From NCBI GenBank assembly GCA_029565815.1, contig JAKQNL010000067.1, positions 1 to 13,556 on the forward strand: a stretch of 13,556 bases of DNA, in the 5' to 3' direction. The position numbers were made by a program, and so were the translations under genes. The notes under the pieces were generated by a model. The model had not been told where the DNA came from. It did not search any database and was given only the letters and a program-made list of their open reading frames with translations. Position 1 is the stretch's first letter. Every line of letters begins with the position of its first letter. Origin of the DNA: Spirochaetota bacterium. Its GTDB lineage: Bacteria > Spirochaetota > Spirochaetia > Treponematales > UBA12059. Shown piece after piece: positions 11,766 through 13,556 of the stretch.

Positions 11766-13556
11766 ATGGCGGATCGACGGAAAGTTATAGTTTCTCGGAT
11801 CGCTGGCCGCCTTGCAGGAGCCGCACCCTTATTCATCAGCCTTGCCGGCATGGTGCTTACCCTTATCCTCTTTCTGTCACTGCAAGGCTCCCGCCAGGAA
11901 GCGCTTGAGCAGTCGTTCCGCCACGATGCCGCAAGCCACGCCCAGCTTATCGCTGCCGCGATGGAAATGCGCCTTAATGAAATACAAGCCCTGGCCCGCT
12001 TTTTCATGGGTTCCGCTGTGGTATCCAAAGAGGAATTCTCCGAATTCGTGCAGCCATGGCTTGGTTTTGGCAAGTTCCAGGGTTTAGCCTGGATGCCGAC
12101 TCTGGAGTATCCGGCAGGTGTTGTAGGGCTTCCGTATGTGGAGCTTTCGCGGACTGCGAATCAGGCGGCCCTGCAGACCTTTTTACGGAGCCCGGAAACA
12201 AGCGTAGCGGTGGAGCAATCCATGCTTTCCGATATGCCGGTGGCTTCCAGGCCGCATCCGGACGGCGATGTAGCCTATATGACCATAGCGCTGAGTGTTG
12301 GGAATAAGGATGGCTCTGGCGGTACGATTTTGGGCATCATGGAAATTCATGATCTTCTGGAATCGGAGCTCATCTATGGCTCCAGCAAAAGCATCAACCT
12401 TGTCGTACGGGACGCGTCGCAGAGCGGAGCGCCAGTCATCCATGATCACAAGGCCTTGTATGGCAAAGTCCCTAGGCCGTCTTCCGCCTTGGGCCGCCTC
12501 TTGTTCCTCCACCATCACGATTTTGCAGGGCGCAATCTGATATTCGAGTTCCGCCCAAGCACCGATTATCTGCCCGGTATCGATGTGTCGCCGTGGTTTA
12601 CCCTTGCAAGCGGTCTGGCTCTGTCCACCTTTCTGGGGCTGTACCTGCGCTCCCTGTCCATGGGCCTGGGTAGCGCGGAGAAAAAGGCCCGGCAGCTTAC
12701 CGAGGAGTTCGAGCTGTATTTTTCCACAGCTCTTGACATGTTCGCGATAGCGGATACTGATGGGCATTTCCTTAAACTGAACCCCCAGTGGGAAGTTGCC
12801 CTGGGCTGGCCGGTTGCTACGCTGCAAGGTTCGTTGTTCCTGGATTACGTGCATCCCGATGATATCGAACGGACAAAAGCTGCGGTTAGCCAGCTCAGTA
12901 ATCGGGAGACTGTGGTGGATTTCGTTAACCGCTACCGTACCGCTTCCGGCGACTACAGAATGATAGAGTGGCGGTCGGTTACCGGCCCCGACGGCAAGAC
13001 CATCTACGCTGCTGCCAGGGACATAAGCGAGCGTATCCGCATGGAAGACAGCATGCGCAAATCCCTCCGGGAAAAAGAGGCTCTCCTTAAGGAAGTACAC
13101 CATCGGGTTAAGAATAATTTGCAAATTATATCCAGCATGCTGGATTTGCAGACAGCCAAAGATTCCAGCCCTGCATTTGCCGCCGCGGTAGAGGAAGCCC
13201 AGGGGCGCATACGGACCATGGCCCTTATTCACGAGCAGCTGTACCGGCAAGGGGACTTTGCGTCCATAAACTTTGGCCTGTACGCGGACGAACTGGCCTC
13301 GTCCCTGGTGAGGGATTTTGCCCGGCGGCCGGTTGCGCTGTCTGTGGACGTACGTGATTTTACCCTGGATCTGAGCTCGGCCATATCCTGCGGCCTTGCC
13401 CTCAACGAGCTTGTTACCAACGCGATCAAATATGGTGTGCCGGAAAACGCAAAGGCTCGCATTGCCATTACCGCCTTCCGCCGGGAGGACGAATGCGTGT
13501 TGCGTGTGTCGGACAACGGCCCCGGCCTGGATCCGGCTCTGTTTGAAAAGCCGGAA
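11766..13556 (+). CDS. membrane sensor histidine kinase: CHASE-PAS-HisKA_2-HATPase (partial, C-terminus missing)
   Basis: 597 codons open to the right edge. AGGGG at 11755-11759 precedes the ATG by six bases. Helix 1 lies at about 21-42; an extracytoplasmic domain (about 45-270) has the CHASE-like segment QGLAWMP; helix 2 lies at about 277-299. A PAS domain follows at about 316-425, with a typical PAC ending (TIYAAARDISERIRMED). A HisKA_2 dimerisation/phosphoacceptor region carries EVHHRVKNNLQIISSMLDLQ, with His446 the probable phosphorylated residue. The ATPase domain shows the N box NELVTNAIKY (Asn547/Asn552) and the D-box DNGPGL (from Asp583) before the window ends. It should autophosphorylate in response to a small extracellular ligand and pass phosphate to a response regulator, which is not in the window. 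It is divergent from the MFS gene, so it may control that transporter; this is inference. Confidence 0.9.
   Translation, partial: MADRRKVIVSRIAGRLAGAAPLFISLAGMVLTLILFLSLQGSRQEALEQSFRHDAASHAQLIAAAMEMRLNEIQALARFFMGSAVVSKEEFSEFVQPWLGFGKFQGLAWMPTLEYPAGVVGLPYVELSRTANQAALQTFLRSPETSVAVEQSMLSDMPVASRPHPDGDVAYMTIALSVGNKDGSGGTILGIMEIHDLLESELIYGSSKSINLVVRDASQSGAPVIHDHKALYGKVPRPSSALGRLLFLHHHDFAGRNLIFEFRPSTDYLPGIDVSPWFTLASGLALSTFLGLYLRSLSMGLGSAEKKARQLTEEFELYFSTALDMFAIADTDGHFLKLNPQWEVALGWPVATLQGSLFLDYVHPDDIERTKAAVSQLSNRETVVDFVNRYRTASGDYRMIEWRSVTGPDGKTIYAAARDISERIRMEDSMRKSLREKEALLKEVHHRVKNNLQIISSMLDLQTAKDSSPAFAAAVEEAQGRIRTMALIHEQLYRQGDFASINFGLYADELASSLVRDFARRPVALSVDVRDFTLDLSSAISCGLALNELVTNAIKYGVPENAKARIAITAFRREDECVLRVSDNGPGLDPALFEKPE

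Noticed and set aside
12183..13250. 355-codon minus-strand open frame opposite the histidine kinase
   Set aside because: The plus-strand frame encodes CHASE, PAS and HisKA_2 motifs across this entire stretch, so the antisense frame is fortuitous.

Overview
The window carries three blocks. (1) Positions 1-2839, minus strand: a two-gene flavin/iron-sulfur dehydrogenase operon. It has a 692-residue electron-transfer subunit followed, one base later, by a D-amino-acid/sarcosine-oxidase-type flavoprotein that runs off the left edge. (2) Positions 3302-10317, plus strand: a compact six-gene operon. In order it encodes an SPFH/band-7 protein with four C-terminal zinc ribbons, a four-helix membrane protein, a 664-residue membrane-hairpin/coiled-coil protein, two paralogous helical proteins joined by ATGA overlaps, and a bactofilin-like beta-solenoid protein. 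It ends in a strong bidirectional hairpin terminator. (3) Positions 10417-13556: an MFS transporter (minus strand) divergent from a CHASE-PAS-HisKA_2 sensor histidine kinase (plus strand) that runs off the right edge.

Nothing here fixes the organism (no rRNA, no diagnostic marker). Anaerobe-style iron-sulfur flavoproteins, a HisKA_2 kinase with CHASE sensor, a bactofilin-like protein and roughly balanced base composition would fit a Gram-negative anaerobe. A gut or sediment spirochaete of the Treponema type is my tentative guess. In the 60-base lines I counted by hand, the flanking genes are clearly richer in G+C (33-41 of 60) than several lines of the central operon (20-22 of 60, though others reach 29-34). 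The central operon may therefore have a different history from its neighbours.

The central operon is the part worth attention. None of its six products has an enzyme signature I can recognise. All look structural or membrane-associated: a flotillin-like membrane scaffold with zinc ribbons, two integral membrane proteins with long cytoplasmic helical parts, two related soluble helical proteins and a polymer-type beta-solenoid. By analogy with the Bacillus subtilis PspA-YdjGHI membrane-stress operon (whose YdjI is an SPFH/zinc-ribbon protein), I infer a membrane-surface scaffold or envelope-stress assembly. The other five genes are not ones I can name.

Upstream lies a 462-bp gene-free region. 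It holds three tandem 20-bp direct repeats set between two oppositely directed TTGACA boxes, then a long leader with a hairpin and a second promoter candidate close to the SPFH start codon. This suggests coordinated control of the operon and the divergent dehydrogenase genes.
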